The translations under genes were made by a program, and so were the position numbers. Source: an uncultured Prevotellaceae bacterium (lineage in GTDB: Bacteria; Bacteroidota; Bacteroidia; Bacteroidales; Bacteroidaceae). From it: a DNA stretch of 64,000 nucleotides. The stretch covers positions 124,001-188,000 of the forward strand of contig CACYXD010000001.1 in NCBI GenBank assembly GCA_902778255.1. The letters run 5' to 3'. The notes under the pieces are model-generated. The model made no database searches. It was not told where the DNA came from and was given only the letters and a program-made list of their open reading frames with translations. Below are positions 25,860 to 34,835 of this stretch, one piece after another; the stretch's first letter is position 1, and each line of letters begins with the position of its first letter.

Positions 25860-27023
25860 TTATTCTATAAATCTTGCACCGTTGTCGGGTTTCACCCAAA
25901 ACACCTGGAAGGTTTTTTCATATTCTGGGAACTGTTCCAAATAACGGGCGGTGAGCTCTTTCTCGATGTTTTCCTTCTGAGACGGATCAACCAAGGCGAT
26001 ACAGGCACCCTTGAAACCGGCACCACTGAAACGTCCGCCATAAACACCTGGCAAGCTGCGCATAATCTCATAGATAGCTATCAGTTCTGGCGATCCACAC
26101 TCATAGTTATGAATACTTGACTCGCAGGAGTTGAACGAAAGTTGTCCGAAAAGTTTCAGGTTTCCTGTCTCCCATGCCGTCACACCTTGTCGCACCCTAC
26201 GATACTCTGAATAAAAATGCTCGGCACGACGGGCAAAACGAGCTGGCATGGCGATACGTGTCTTCTCAAAGGTAGCTTTGGGAATATCACGCAAGAAAGT
26301 CTTGTCAAACGTCTTCAGAGGCTGTTCGGTATATGCCAGCATATTCCATGCTGCCGTCTTACACTCATACACTCTGAGATTATAGTCGCTATTGACTAAA
26401 GAACGTGTCAGGCCAGAGAAGAAGATGCCAATCTCAAACTCTGGCATGTCAGGATTTCGCTTGATAACCCGCCAGTCGTCAGAGTCACAATCCAAAAAGA
26501 GCAGTCCATCCTTACGTCCCAAAGCGATACAAGCCTGATCCAGCAAACCATTGTTCAGACCAATATACTCGCGCTCGGCCTCGGATGCTATCTTCACTAT
26601 CTCAAATGGCTGTAGAGTAATGTCATTGGCCTTGGCAAAAGCCATTACATAGGCAATAAGCACTGCTGCCGATGACGACAGTCCACCAACGGGCAGACTA
26701 CCCTGTATCACGCCTGTGATTCCTCTTTTCAGTTCGAAACGCTTCCGCAATGCATATTTCGCACCTCGGGCATAGTCGCCCCAATGATGTTCACGTACCT
26801 GAGAAGGTGAGTTGATTTCAAAATCCACTATTCCATCAAAGGTTTTCGACTCCAGATGAACATGACTCATTCCTTTTTCTGAGTCTTCAGAGGCTATATC
26901 AAACCACAGATCAACGCCTTTATTGATAGCGAATCCCGTTACCAGTCCGTGTTGATGGTCAACATGGGCTCCAAGCGGGCACACCCTATATGGTGCAAAG
27001 ATATGATACTGGTATTTCTCCAT
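25860..27023 (-). CDS. GHMP kinase, galactokinase-related and most like galacturonokinase
   Basis: Sugar-1-kinase of the GHMP superfamily. The start chosen is the ATG at 27023 (387 residues). The phosphate-binding motif is PVGGLSSSAAVLIAY (about 115) and the third motif GRFSGAGFKGACIAL (about 344). In place of the galactokinase signature (GRVNLIGEHTDY) it has APYRVCPLGAHVDHQHG. From memory, plant galacturonokinase carries a nearly matching SPYRICPLGAHIDHQGG, along with GLRNGILDQ, PGYNLRVSECQ and SIENYECG where this protein has GLNNGLLDQ, SDYNLRVYECK and SIHNYECG. I infer it phosphorylates galacturonate or a related sugar at C1. It starts 10 bp after the nucleotide-sugar dehydratase gene, suggesting sugar activation for surface polysaccharide. 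Confidence 0.75.
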   Translation of the reverse strand: MEKYQYHIFAPYRVCPLGAHVDHQHGLVTGFAINKGVDLWFDIASEDSEKGMSHVHLESKTFDGIVDFEINSPSQVREHHWGDYARGAKYALRKRFELKRGITGVIQGSLPVGGLSSSAAVLIAYVMAFAKANDITLQPFEIVKIASEAEREYIGLNNGLLDQACIALGRKDGLLFLDCDSDDWRVIKRNPDMPEFEIGIFFSGLTRSLVNSDYNLRVYECKTAAWNMLAYTEQPLKTFDKTFLRDIPKATFEKTRIAMPARFARRAEHFYSEYRRVRQGVTAWETGNLKLFGQLSFNSCESSIHNYECGSPELIAIYEIMRSLPGVYGGRFSGAGFKGACIALVDPSQKENIEKELTARYLEQFPEYEKTFQVFWVKPDNGARFIE

Positions 27024-27033
27024 GATATCCAAG

Positions 27034-29004
27034 TTATTCGTGATCTAACTGTTCGTACACGGAGTTATTACTCTTATATTCAGGTACTATCTCCTTCATT
27101 TTCTTCACCGTGGCCATATTGTCAAACTTCTTGGCAATACTGATGAGCTCCTCAATCTGGCGGTTCACCTCATTATACTCATATTCGCGTACCTCGGCAA
27201 TACGTATCTTCTCATGGAAGGTGGGTTTGGTGCCTTCCAATTCATTGAGCACCTCTTCGTAGAGTTTCTCACCTTCACGCAGTCCTGTGAACTTGATCTC
27301 CACATTCTTTGCATTTGAGAGGGCTATCATACGCTTGGCCAGGTCAGCAATCTTCACGGGTTTTCCCATGTCGAAAACAAATATCTCACCACCATTACCC
27401 TTAGTACCAGCTTCCAAAACCAGTTTACAGGCCTCAGGAATGAGCATGAAGAAACGCACAATACGTTCATCGGTCACCGTCACAGGTCCACCCTTTCTGA
27501 TTTGCTCCTTAAACAGCGGGATGACCGATCCGTTGGAACCAAGCACATTACCAAAACGGGTAGTCACAAACTGTGTGTGGTTCATAAAGCCAGAGCCCTC
27601 GTTCTGAATCTTTATACTACCTTGTTTATGCAATTCACTATTCAGACTCTGCACATAAATCTCGCAGATACGCTTTGAACATCCCATCACATTCGTTGGA
27701 TTCACCGCCTTATCGGTAGAGACCATCACGAATTTCTTCACCCCGTATTTCACCGACAGGTCGGCAATCACCTTGGTACCATAGATATTATTCTCTACAG
27801 CCTCCGATGGATTGTCCTCCATCATCGGCACATGCTTATATGCAGCAGCATGGAACACATAGTCGGGCTTGAAATCACTAAAGATATGTTCCATCCTGTC
27901 CTGATGACAGATACTTGTAACAACCGTCTCAGCATCTATATCAGGAAAGTCACGAGCCATCATCAAACGGATATCGTGTTCAGGTGTCTCTGCTTGGTCA
28001 ATAAGCATCATCTTCTCAGGCTTGAAGACAGCTATCTGACGTACCATCTCAGAACCGATCGAACCAGCCGAACCAGTAATCAGCACGCGCTTGCCTGTCA
28101 GCAACTCACCTACCGACTTCATATCAACCTTGATCTCTGAGCGGGGTAACAAGTCTTCTACTGACACCTCCTTCAGTTGCATACCCTTAATATCATCATC
28201 GGTCAACTGGCCATCTTTCACACTGGCTTCTTTCACCTGTTGAGCCATGTATATCTTACAGCCTGCTGAGATAAACATATCCTGCATTTCCTGATTATCA
28301 CGAAATTCTGTAAGACGCAGGGGTGACACAAGGATAGCCTCAATCTTATCGCGCTTGATAACTGAAGCCAGGTCGTCATCGATATTGTAAACCTTCTCAC
28401 CCATCAGTTCCATGTGCTTGGCACGCTTGTCGTGAGAAATAAAACCACAAAGCTTAAATCTCTGAGGCCCCTGGCTACGAATATTCTTAGCCAAACCTAC
28501 GCCACCTGACAGCGCACCGTAAATCAGTACACGCTTAGCACGTTTGTCGGTGACAGCCACATCGTAGAGTGTCTTCACAAGAATTCTCATGCCCCACATC
28601 CACATCATGGCAATGGTGAATGCTATCAAGGTCTCTGTCTGACTTAAAATACAAATAGTCTTGATGCCATAGTGTTCAAACACCAAAGAGATAATCAGCG
28701 CCAATGATACATTGAACACAAAAGCATACAACACACGCAGCAAGTCAACAAACGATGAAAACCTCACTACGCCACTATATGTTCTGAACACCCTTGAACC
28801 AATTAAACTCAATACGGCATACAGCAATGAAGTATATATTACTGCAAACCTATTGTCAAACAGATTTCCTGTTTTCTCTATAATCCAATATGCCAATATG
28901 GACGACAGAAACACTATCACTGTGTCAGCTAAAAGCAGACACCAGTAAGGTAGTGACTCTCTGCTAAAATACCAATTCAGGATTTTATTGATTATTGACA
29001 TCAT
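27034..29004 (-). CDS. CapD/WbpM-like nucleotide-sugar 4,6-dehydratase, membrane-bound
   Basis: The 656 residues have four N-terminal transmembrane helices (about 17-130), a CoA-binding-like Rossmann domain (about 145-260) and a catalytic SDR domain (about 295-590) with the NAD loop GSAGSIGSE and the motif VSTDKAVNPTNVMGCSKR that carries the catalytic residues of the FlaA1/WbpM/PglF/CapD group. These enzymes convert UDP-GlcNAc or related sugars to 4-keto-6-deoxy sugars for capsule, O-antigen or protein glycans. It is co-directional with the GHMP kinase downstream. Exact substrate unknown. TAAATTTG on the minus strand (29041-29048) is its likely -7 box. Confidence 0.88.
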   Translation of the reverse strand: MMSIINKILNWYFSRESLPYWCLLLADTVIVFLSSILAYWIIEKTGNLFDNRFAVIYTSLLYAVLSLIGSRVFRTYSGVVRFSSFVDLLRVLYAFVFNVSLALIISLVFEHYGIKTICILSQTETLIAFTIAMMWMWGMRILVKTLYDVAVTDKRAKRVLIYGALSGGVGLAKNIRSQGPQRFKLCGFISHDKRAKHMELMGEKVYNIDDDLASVIKRDKIEAILVSPLRLTEFRDNQEMQDMFISAGCKIYMAQQVKEASVKDGQLTDDDIKGMQLKEVSVEDLLPRSEIKVDMKSVGELLTGKRVLITGSAGSIGSEMVRQIAVFKPEKMMLIDQAETPEHDIRLMMARDFPDIDAETVVTSICHQDRMEHIFSDFKPDYVFHAAAYKHVPMMEDNPSEAVENNIYGTKVIADLSVKYGVKKFVMVSTDKAVNPTNVMGCSKRICEIYVQSLNSELHKQGSIKIQNEGSGFMNHTQFVTTRFGNVLGSNGSVIPLFKEQIRKGGPVTVTDERIVRFFMLIPEACKLVLEAGTKGNGGEIFVFDMGKPVKIADLAKRMIALSNAKNVEIKFTGLREGEKLYEEVLNELEGTKPTFHEKIRIAEVREYEYNEVNRQIEELISIAKKFDNMATVKKMKEIVPEYKSNNSVYEQLDHE

Positions 29005-29105
29005 ATAGTCTTATATTTCATTTATTCGTATTTTCAGTTGCAAATTTAGATATTTATTCTCAAATAACAGATAATTTCACCACTTTTTTTAATAATAAAA
29101 TATGC

Positions 29106-29171
29106 TTCAGCCTATTTCAGGTTGCGTTTCAGCCTATTTCGCAATGTATTTCAACCTGTTTCTTAAAAAAT
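29106..29171 (+). repeat. 22-bp-period tandem array B (3 units)
   Basis: Units at 29106, 29128 and 29150, starting TTCAGCCTATTTC, TTCAGCCTATTTC and TTCAACCTGTTTC. Words AGCCT and AGGTTG are shared with array A. The array sits between two divergent promoters. Confidence 0.85.
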
Positions 29172-29182
29172 CAAGTAAAAAG

Positions 29183-29213
29183 TTGGATAATTCAGAAAGA
29201 CTATGTATATTTG
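29183..29213 (+). promoter_or_regulatory. Promoter of DUF4254-GT9
   Basis: TTG (29183-29185), 20-bp spacer, TATATTTG (29206-29213), starting 11 bp after array B. Confidence 0.7.
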
Positions 29214-29242
29214 CACATTGAAATAACACATGATTTAAAAAA

Positions 29243-29845
29243 ATGAATTTTACTGAACAAGCGAACAAAATTTTCCAACAGGCTATTCGCGATTATCATT
29301 TAAATGATGATGTAGATACACCAGTGAATAATCCCTACGAGATTGGTACTATAGAGCATAAGCTTTATATGAAATGTTGGATAGATACTGTGCAATGGCA
29401 TTTAGAAGATCTGATTCGCGATCCACACATTGACCTTGGTGATGCATTGGCACTGAAGCGTCGCATTGACCACTCTAATCAAGATCGTACAGACTTGGTA
29501 GAGGAAATTGACTCATATTTCCGTCAAGTTTATTCTGATGTCACTCCCCTACCCGATGCACGTCTTAATACAGAGAGTCCTGCATGGGCAGTAGATCGTC
29601 TGAGCATCCTTGAGCTAAAGATTTGGCACATGAAGGAACAGACAGAGCGTCAGGATGCCGATCAGGAACATTTGGCTCGCTGTCAGGCTAAACTGGATAT
29701 TCTGCTGGAGCAGCGCGTTGATCTTTCTACAGCTATCGACCAATTGTTGGATGATTATAAAGCTGGACGTAAAGTGATGAAGGTATATCGCCAGATGAAG
29801 ATGTACAACGATCCCAGTACAAATCCAGTACTTTATAAAAAATAG
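29243..29845 (+). CDS. DUF4254 domain protein
   Basis: The 200 residues are rich in charged helices and contain the family stretches NPYEIGTIEHKLYMKCWIDT, WHLEDLIRDP and SPAWAVDRLSILELKIWHM. DUF4254 proteins are characteristic of Bacteroidota and are usually next to a GT9 glycosyltransferase, as here; their role is not established but the linkage points to LPS or surface glycan assembly. Cytoplasmic, no signal peptide. Its stop codon starts a heptamer array that fills the gap to the GT9 gene. Confidence 0.85.
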   Translation: MNFTEQANKIFQQAIRDYHLNDDVDTPVNNPYEIGTIEHKLYMKCWIDTVQWHLEDLIRDPHIDLGDALALKRRIDHSNQDRTDLVEEIDSYFRQVYSDVTPLPDARLNTESPAWAVDRLSILELKIWHMKEQTERQDADQEHLARCQAKLDILLEQRVDLSTAIDQLLDDYKAGRKVMKVYRQMKMYNDPSTNPVLYKK

Positions 29846-29871
29846 TTTACGGTTTAAAAGTTTACAGTTTT
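29844..29871 (+). repeat. Heptamer array at the DUF4254-GT9 junction
   Basis: AGTTTAC, GGTTTAA, AAGTTTA, CAGTTTT at 29844-29871. Two bases of the upstream stop codon are included. Confidence 0.55.
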
Positions 29872-29876
29872 AAGAG

Positions 29877-30935
29877 GTGAAGCATCAGCATATTTTAGTT
29901 ATCAGGTTTTCGGCTTTAGGCGACGTAGCGATGACGGTGCCCATTGTGTGGGCAGTAGCTAAACAGTATCCTGATGTGAGAATCACCTTTTTGAGTCGTG
30001 CCTTTGTACGTCCATTCTTTGAGAATCTGGCACCTAACGTAAGCTTTATGGAAGCTGACCTGAAGGGTGAATATCATGGTGTGAAAGGACTTAATAAGCT
30101 CTATCGCCGACTGGCTGCCAAACAATTCACTCATGTAGCTGACTTGCACTCCGTTTTACGTTCCAACTACTTGCGCCTGCGTTTTAACTTAGGTCATTTT
30201 AAGGTGGCACACATTGACAAGCATCGCAAGATGCGCCATGCGCTAGTGAACAAGAACATGAAGAAAAAGGTGAAGCAGCAGTTACCCACCTCTTTCGAAA
30301 ACTATACAGAGGTATTTGCTAAGTTAGGTTTCCCAATAAATGGTAATAACTTTACCTCTATCTTTCCGCCATTCGGTGGCGACTTGACACAGCTGCCAGA
30401 GATTTTCAATGAGAAAAAGGAAGGTGAGAAATGGATAGGTATAGCACCTTATGCTGCTCATCAGGGAAAGATTTATCCTAAGAAGCATATGCACGAAGTA
30501 GTACGTATGCTCATTGAAAAATATCCTAATATACGCATATTCCTTTTTGGACGAGGTAAAGAAGAGGACGAGACTTTCCCTGCATGGGTAGAAGAAATGC
30601 CACAATGCAGCCATGTGTCGAAACATATTGCAGCCATGAAGCAGGAGCTTATCCTAATGAGTCACTTAGATGTGATGGTATCAATGGACTCAGCAAATAT
30701 GCACATGGCATCATTAGTAAACACGCCTGTTGTATCTGTTTGGGGTGCCACTCATCCTATGGCTGGATTCATGGGATGGAACCAGAGTAAGGAGAATGCA
30801 GTGCAATTAGATTTAGAATGTCGTCCGTGCAGTATATATGGACAGAAACCCTGCATACATGGTGATTTCCGCTGTATGACAGGTATAAAACCAGAAATGA
30901 TTGTAGAGAAAATTACCAATATTATTAACTCCTAA
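29877..30935 (+). CDS. Glycosyltransferase family 9 (heptosyltransferase-like)
   Basis: Transfers heptose or another sugar from a nucleotide donor to LPS core. The start is a GTG at 29877. The 352 residues contain the N-terminal ILVIRFSALGDVAMTVPI acceptor-site motif and the donor-site pattern SMDSANMHMASLVNTPVVSV then WGATHP, followed by a cysteine-containing stretch (LDLECRPCSIYGQKPCIHGD) usual in Bacteroidota GT9 proteins. It is paired with DUF4254, and rubredoxin follows 12 bp later. Confidence 0.9.
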   Translation: MKHQHILVIRFSALGDVAMTVPIVWAVAKQYPDVRITFLSRAFVRPFFENLAPNVSFMEADLKGEYHGVKGLNKLYRRLAAKQFTHVADLHSVLRSNYLRLRFNLGHFKVAHIDKHRKMRHALVNKNMKKKVKQQLPTSFENYTEVFAKLGFPINGNNFTSIFPPFGGDLTQLPEIFNEKKEGEKWIGIAPYAAHQGKIYPKKHMHEVVRMLIEKYPNIRIFLFGRGKEEDETFPAWVEEMPQCSHVSKHIAAMKQELILMSHLDVMVSMDSANMHMASLVNTPVVSVWGATHPMAGFMGWNQSKENAVQLDLECRPCSIYGQKPCIHGDFRCMTGIKPEMIVEKITNIINS

Positions 30936-30947
30936 AACTAACGTGTT

Positions 30948-31109
30948 ATGAAAAAGTATGTATGTAATATTTGTGGTTATGTATATGACCCTGCAGAAGG
31001 CGATCCTGATAGTGGAATAGCTCCTGGAACAGCTTTCGAAGATATTCCAGAAGATTGGGTTTGTCCAGTCTGTGGTGTAGGCAAGAGTGATTTTTCTGTT
31101 GAAGAATAA
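30948..31109 (+). CDS. Rubredoxin
   Basis: 53 residues, a small electron carrier binding one Fe through four cysteines: CNICG (6-9) and CPVCG (39-42). Typical inner sequence [20 protein letters not shown] and DIPEDWVCP. It lies 12 bp after GT9 on the same strand and ends 2 bp from the stop of the convergent methyltransferase gene. Probably serves in oxygen or peroxide reduction in an anaerobe; partner unknown. Confidence 0.97.
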   Translation: MKKYVCNICGYVYDPAEGDPDSGIAPGTAFEDIPEDWVCPVCGVGKSDFSVEE

Positions 31110-31111
31110 AA

Positions 31112-31651
31112 CTACTTCAATTTGAATATCGAGTTCAACATGAAATGATATATGACAATGCCTGCAGTTACTGACACATTCATGGAATGTTTAGTACCAA
31201 ACTGCGGAATTTCCAAACAACCGTCTGAGGCATCTATCACTTCTTGATGAACACCTTTTACCTCATTACCCATAACAATGGCATACGACTTCCCTAGTTC
31301 TGGTTGGAACTGGGGAAGTTTTGTACTACCCTCTGCCTGCTCTATACTATAGACGATGACTCCCCTACCCTTTAGTTCTTCTACAGCCTCAAATGCCGTC
31401 TTAAAATAACGCCAATCTACGCTATCCTCAGCACCCAAGGCTGTCTTATGAATCTCAGCATGAGGCGGACAACCAGTGATACCACACAGATACACTGCCT
31501 CCAAACGAAAAGCATCAGCCGTACGAAATACGCTACCTACATTGTGCATAGATCGCACATCGTCTAATATAACTATCAGTGGTGTTTTCTCGGCTTCATG
31601 ATACTCTTCTACCGAGAGTCGTTTCATCTCTATAGTACGCAGTTTTCTCAT
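31112..31651 (-). CDS. TrmH/SpoU family RNA 2'-O-methyltransferase
   Basis: SPOUT-fold enzyme that methylates ribose 2'-OH in tRNA or rRNA using SAM. The 179 residues show the three motifs: motif 1 LDDVRSMHNVGSVFRTADAF (about 29-48), motif 2 YAIVMGNEVKGVHQEVID (about 122-139) and motif 3 LEIPQFGTKHSMNVSVTAGI (about 146-165). A -7 box TAATTTTG (minus strand, 31660-31667) lies 9 bp from the ATG, so the leader is very short or absent. It faces away from the candidate oriC. Confidence 0.9.
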   Translation of the reverse strand: MRKLRTIEMKRLSVEEYHEAEKTPLIVILDDVRSMHNVGSVFRTADAFRLEAVYLCGITGCPPHAEIHKTALGAEDSVDWRYFKTAFEAVEELKGRGVIVYSIEQAEGSTKLPQFQPELGKSYAIVMGNEVKGVHQEVIDASDGCLEIPQFGTKHSMNVSVTAGIVIYHFMLNSIFKLK

Positions 31652-31680
31652 ATCGTTTGCAAAATTAGAAAATAATTATG

Positions 31681-32015
31681 AATTATACATTATTAATGAT
31701 GTATTATTTTGTGGATAAGTGTGTGGAAAACTCTGTGCATAACTATATAATAAGTAGTGTATAATAAACAGGCATCACACTACAGGTGGATATCAACACC
31801 TTTATCCAAGGCTTTTTTTGAAGATTTCCACACATTTTTGATGAAAAAAGATATAAACTTTGTAATTTTGCACCGAATTACGAAATTGTGGAAAACTATC
31901 GCACCTGTCTCATTTTCAATAAGAAAGAATTTACAACAGTTGTGAATAACTAAAATCCACATAGGTATAACTGAATGAGCAAGAAAAAGGTGTGTTAGTT
32001 TTGCACTTATTCACG
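31681..32015. other. oriC: Candidate chromosomal replication origin (DnaA-box cluster)
   Basis: Against TTATCCACA: one perfect box (TGTGGATAA, minus, 31710-31718) and four with one mismatch (TGTGGAAAA 31722-31730, TGTGCATAA 31734-31742, TGTGGAAAA 31887-31895, TGTGAATAA 31941-31949). Weaker ones lie at 31802-31810, 31824-31832, 31953-31961 and 32007-32015. An AT-rich stretch (31678-31710, TTATTAATGATGTATTATTT) flanks the first box and could be the unwinding element. The region is a 424-bp gap between divergent genes. Two parS sites about 27 kb away support an origin-proximal setting. Confidence 0.7.
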
Positions 32016-32075
32016 CCACATCATACTACTCATTTCTATTTTTTTAAAAAGAAAAAGAAAATAAAAAATAATGAT

Positions 32076-33068
32076 ATGCTGTTGAAAAAAAAATGGACTG
32101 AACAAGGATTTATTGATGAACCTGTTGCCAAAGGTACTGATCTGAAAGCCGAGATTCGAAAACTTTGTAAAGAAAAAGATGCTATTATCCTGGCACACTA
32201 TTATACGGTAGGAGATATACAGGATATAGCCGACTTTGTAGGCGATTCGCTTGCCTTGGCTCGCAAGGCTGCAGAGACGGATGCAAAGATCATGGTGATG
32301 TGTGGCGTACATTTCATGGCTGAGACCTGTAAGTTGCTTTCACCTGAAAAGGTGGTGCTCTGTCCTGACTTGAATGCAGGCTGTTCACTGGCTGATAGTT
32401 GTAAGGCTGAGGACTTGAAAAAATATAAGGAAGAAAATCCTGGCTATCAAGTCATCTCGTATGTGAATACCACAGCTGCTGTAAAGGCATTGACAGATGT
32501 AGTAGTAACCAGTGGTAATGCCAAGAAAGTAGTAGATCAGTTGCCAAAGGATGGAAAATTTATCTTTGGTCCAGACTATAATTTGGGTAATTATATCAAT
32601 GAAGTAACAGGACGTAATATGTTACTTTGGAATGGTGGCTGTCATGTGCATGAGCGCTTCTCTGTAAATAAGATAATGGAGCTGAAAAAGCAATATCCTG
32701 ATGCTATTGTGATGGCACACTTAGAGTGTAAAGGTCCAGTTCTTGCAGTAGCTGATGTAAAAGGTTCAACTGCAACGATGTTACAATATACACAGACAAG
32801 CGATAAGAAGCGTTTTATCGTGGCTACAGAGGCTGGAATTCTGCATGAGATGCAACGTACCTGTCCTGACAAGGAATTTATCCCTGTGCCGCCAGAAATC
32901 AGCGAGAGCGGCCTGGAATGCAGTTGTAATGAGTGTCAGTATATGAAAATGAATACATTGCTGAAGATTTACAACACCTTGAAGTATGAATGGCCACAGA
33001 TTGAAGTAGATCCAAGTGTAGCGAAAGATGCTGTGAAACCTATAGAAAGAATGCTGGAACTGAGTTAA
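32076..33068 (+). CDS. nadA: Quinolinate synthase A
   Basis: Condenses iminoaspartate with dihydroxyacetone phosphate to quinolinate in NAD synthesis, using a [4Fe-4S] cluster. The start chosen is the ATG at 32076 (MLLKKKWTEQGFIDEP, 330 residues); the frame extends to 31992 but only through AT-rich leader. Family motifs: ILAHYYTVGDIQDIADFVGD, CGVHFMAETCKLLSPEK (cluster Cys), HLECKGPVL and CSCNECQYM. It stands alone; nadB and nadC are not in the window. Its last codons form the left arm of its own terminator. Confidence 0.97.
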   Translation: MLLKKKWTEQGFIDEPVAKGTDLKAEIRKLCKEKDAIILAHYYTVGDIQDIADFVGDSLALARKAAETDAKIMVMCGVHFMAETCKLLSPEKVVLCPDLNAGCSLADSCKAEDLKKYKEENPGYQVISYVNTTAAVKALTDVVVTSGNAKKVVDQLPKDGKFIFGPDYNLGNYINEVTGRNMLLWNGGCHVHERFSVNKIMELKKQYPDAIVMAHLECKGPVLAVADVKGSTATMLQYTQTSDKKRFIVATEAGILHEMQRTCPDKEFIPVPPEISESGLECSCNECQYMKMNTLLKIYNTLKYEWPQIEVDPSVAKDAVKPIERMLELS

Positions 33069-33077
33069 GTTCCAGCA
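33052..33077. terminator. Terminator overlapping the nadA stop
   Basis: TGCTGGAACT (33052-33061) pairs with AGTTCCAGCA (33068-33077). The left arm encodes the last residues of NadA. A T-rich tail (TTTATTTTATT) follows, and the convergent sulfatase gene ends at 33084. Confidence 0.85.
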
Positions 33078-33083
33078 TTTATT

Positions 33084-34826
33084 TTATTCTTTCATGACAG
33101 CATCATAATCAGTAGAATTATTAACTATTCTGATGCCACATTCATATTGATTGCTCAAAATGTCTTTTTTAGGCTCGTAGAACGATGAATGGATGCCAGA
33201 AAGACCTATCAACAGTTGTGGCACGTTATCGCTTGAGAATGGTTTTAAAATGGCTTTACGGATACTTTCTATAATGTTAGGATGTAAATCCATGAATTTG
33301 TCTGAACACCAAAGTACCATAGGAATTTCATATTGGTATTTGAGAGCATGTTTTTGTTTGACTGGTTCATGTGTGCGTCCTACTACATTTCGATAGTCAT
33401 AAACTTCATCACCATGGTCTGACAAGTAGAGTATAACGGCATTTCTCTGACTATAATACTGAATGATATTTCCAATGACGAAGTCATTATAACGTGTGGC
33501 ATTATCATATTCTGCTATATATTTTTTTTGCTCCTTATCTAAATCATTACGCTGAATACTATCTACTGTAAAGATTGCATTCTTATCATTCTCAGGATAG
33601 CGCCATAATGGTGCTGTATGCTGACCCATGAGATGGAAAACGGTGAATGTAGAACCAGAATTTCTTTTGACAGAAAGAGCCGTTTCAACCAATTGTTGGT
33701 CGTAATCGAATGGACCTTTGTTAAGATGATGATAGGTAGATGCTATTATCTTTTTATTATAAAATAATGAATTATTTGAAAAATCATGAAAAAGAACGCT
33801 ATTCTCTGATTTTTGGTTATCCCACATAGCTACGTCGAAACCAGCATGTCTGAATATAGTCATCACTAAAGGATATTCATTCCATGACTGATTAAGACTG
33901 ATACTATTGGTTGAGAGCATGTTTTTTACTGCCAATGTGGTCATGTTATATGGTGATATTGCATCAGTAAAAACAAAGAGGTTTCCACGTTGCTGCTGTT
34001 CACATAGAACAGGTGTCGTATTTAGATTATAGCCATAGACAGAAGCGTGATATTTATTATAAGACTCACCAATAATTAGAACAACATCGAGAGTATCTTT
34101 TTCGTTTTTTGAAATAACCGACTGAAAGACTTTTTCTGATGCTTCTATGGCAATATCATTCTCTTGACTGGAAATATGTAGGTGATAAAGAGAATAAAGC
34201 AGGTTGGCAGGTGTATTTTCTATACAATAAAAGGCTTTTCCATCATACCATGACTGTAATTCCAATTGTGTTTTCAATGTAAACATTTGTATAACCATTA
34301 CTAATTGATATATGCCTGTCACAAGCCATATCATCAATGGAATAAGGGTTAATCTTGGTATTTTTATTTTTATTATATTTAAGTATTTCTCACTTATCAG
34401 AATTAATAATACAATCAAAAGAGTAATAATATATGTGATAATACTGGCTGCAGATAAGGCATATGTAGAAAAAAACTCTGAAGTTTCGTTGCTATTTGTC
34501 TCATAGATAAGAAGTAGTATACACGGACTGATCATCGTATCAAAGTTAAGTATGAGGAAAATATTGATAGTAAAGAGTATGATAGCTATACAATAGATAA
34601 TTAATCTAGTAATGTTGGATGTTATCATACAACATAACCATGCTATCAGAGCTGGCATTGCCGTCATAAATATCAGCCATCCAATCAATCGCAATGGTGG
34701 ACAATAATCACCTAAGACAATAGAACAATATGTCCATCCTGGAATGGTAAACAGTATTAAGAACAAAAGAAAGACGAATGGTCTGTTGTTAATAGGATCT
34801 AATATGAAATGTTGTAGTCTATTCAT
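33084..34826 (-). CDS. Phosphoethanolamine transferase-like membrane sulfatase-fold protein
   Basis: The 580 residues have five transmembrane helices (about 15-175) and a periplasmic alkaline-phosphatase-fold domain. Metal/nucleophile motifs: LDVVLIIGESYNKYHASVYG then TTPVL (nucleophile region, GES in place of the GET of EptA), HLMGQHTAP and LYLSDHGDEVYD, with a late THEPVKQKHA. This group transfers phosphoethanolamine or a similar group to lipid A or glycans. Last gene of the leftward run from leuS. Coding sequence from here to 37.3 kb is clearly more AT-rich than neighbouring housekeeping genes. Confidence 0.8.
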   Translation of the reverse strand: MNRLQHFILDPINNRPFVFLLFLILFTIPGWTYCSIVLGDYCPPLRLIGWLIFMTAMPALIAWLCCMITSNITRLIIYCIAIILFTINIFLILNFDTMISPCILLLIYETNSNETSEFFSTYALSAASIITYIITLLIVLLILISEKYLNIIKIKIPRLTLIPLMIWLVTGIYQLVMVIQMFTLKTQLELQSWYDGKAFYCIENTPANLLYSLYHLHISSQENDIAIEASEKVFQSVISKNEKDTLDVVLIIGESYNKYHASVYGYNLNTTPVLCEQQQRGNLFVFTDAISPYNMTTLAVKNMLSTNSISLNQSWNEYPLVMTIFRHAGFDVAMWDNQKSENSVLFHDFSNNSLFYNKKIIASTYHHLNKGPFDYDQQLVETALSVKRNSGSTFTVFHLMGQHTAPLWRYPENDKNAIFTVDSIQRNDLDKEQKKYIAEYDNATRYNDFVIGNIIQYYSQRNAVILYLSDHGDEVYDYRNVVGRTHEPVKQKHALKYQYEIPMVLWCSDKFMDLHPNIIESIRKAILKPFSSDNVPQLLIGLSGIHSSFYEPKKDILSNQYECGIRIVNNSTDYDAVMKE

Positions 34827-34835
34827 AATATAAAT

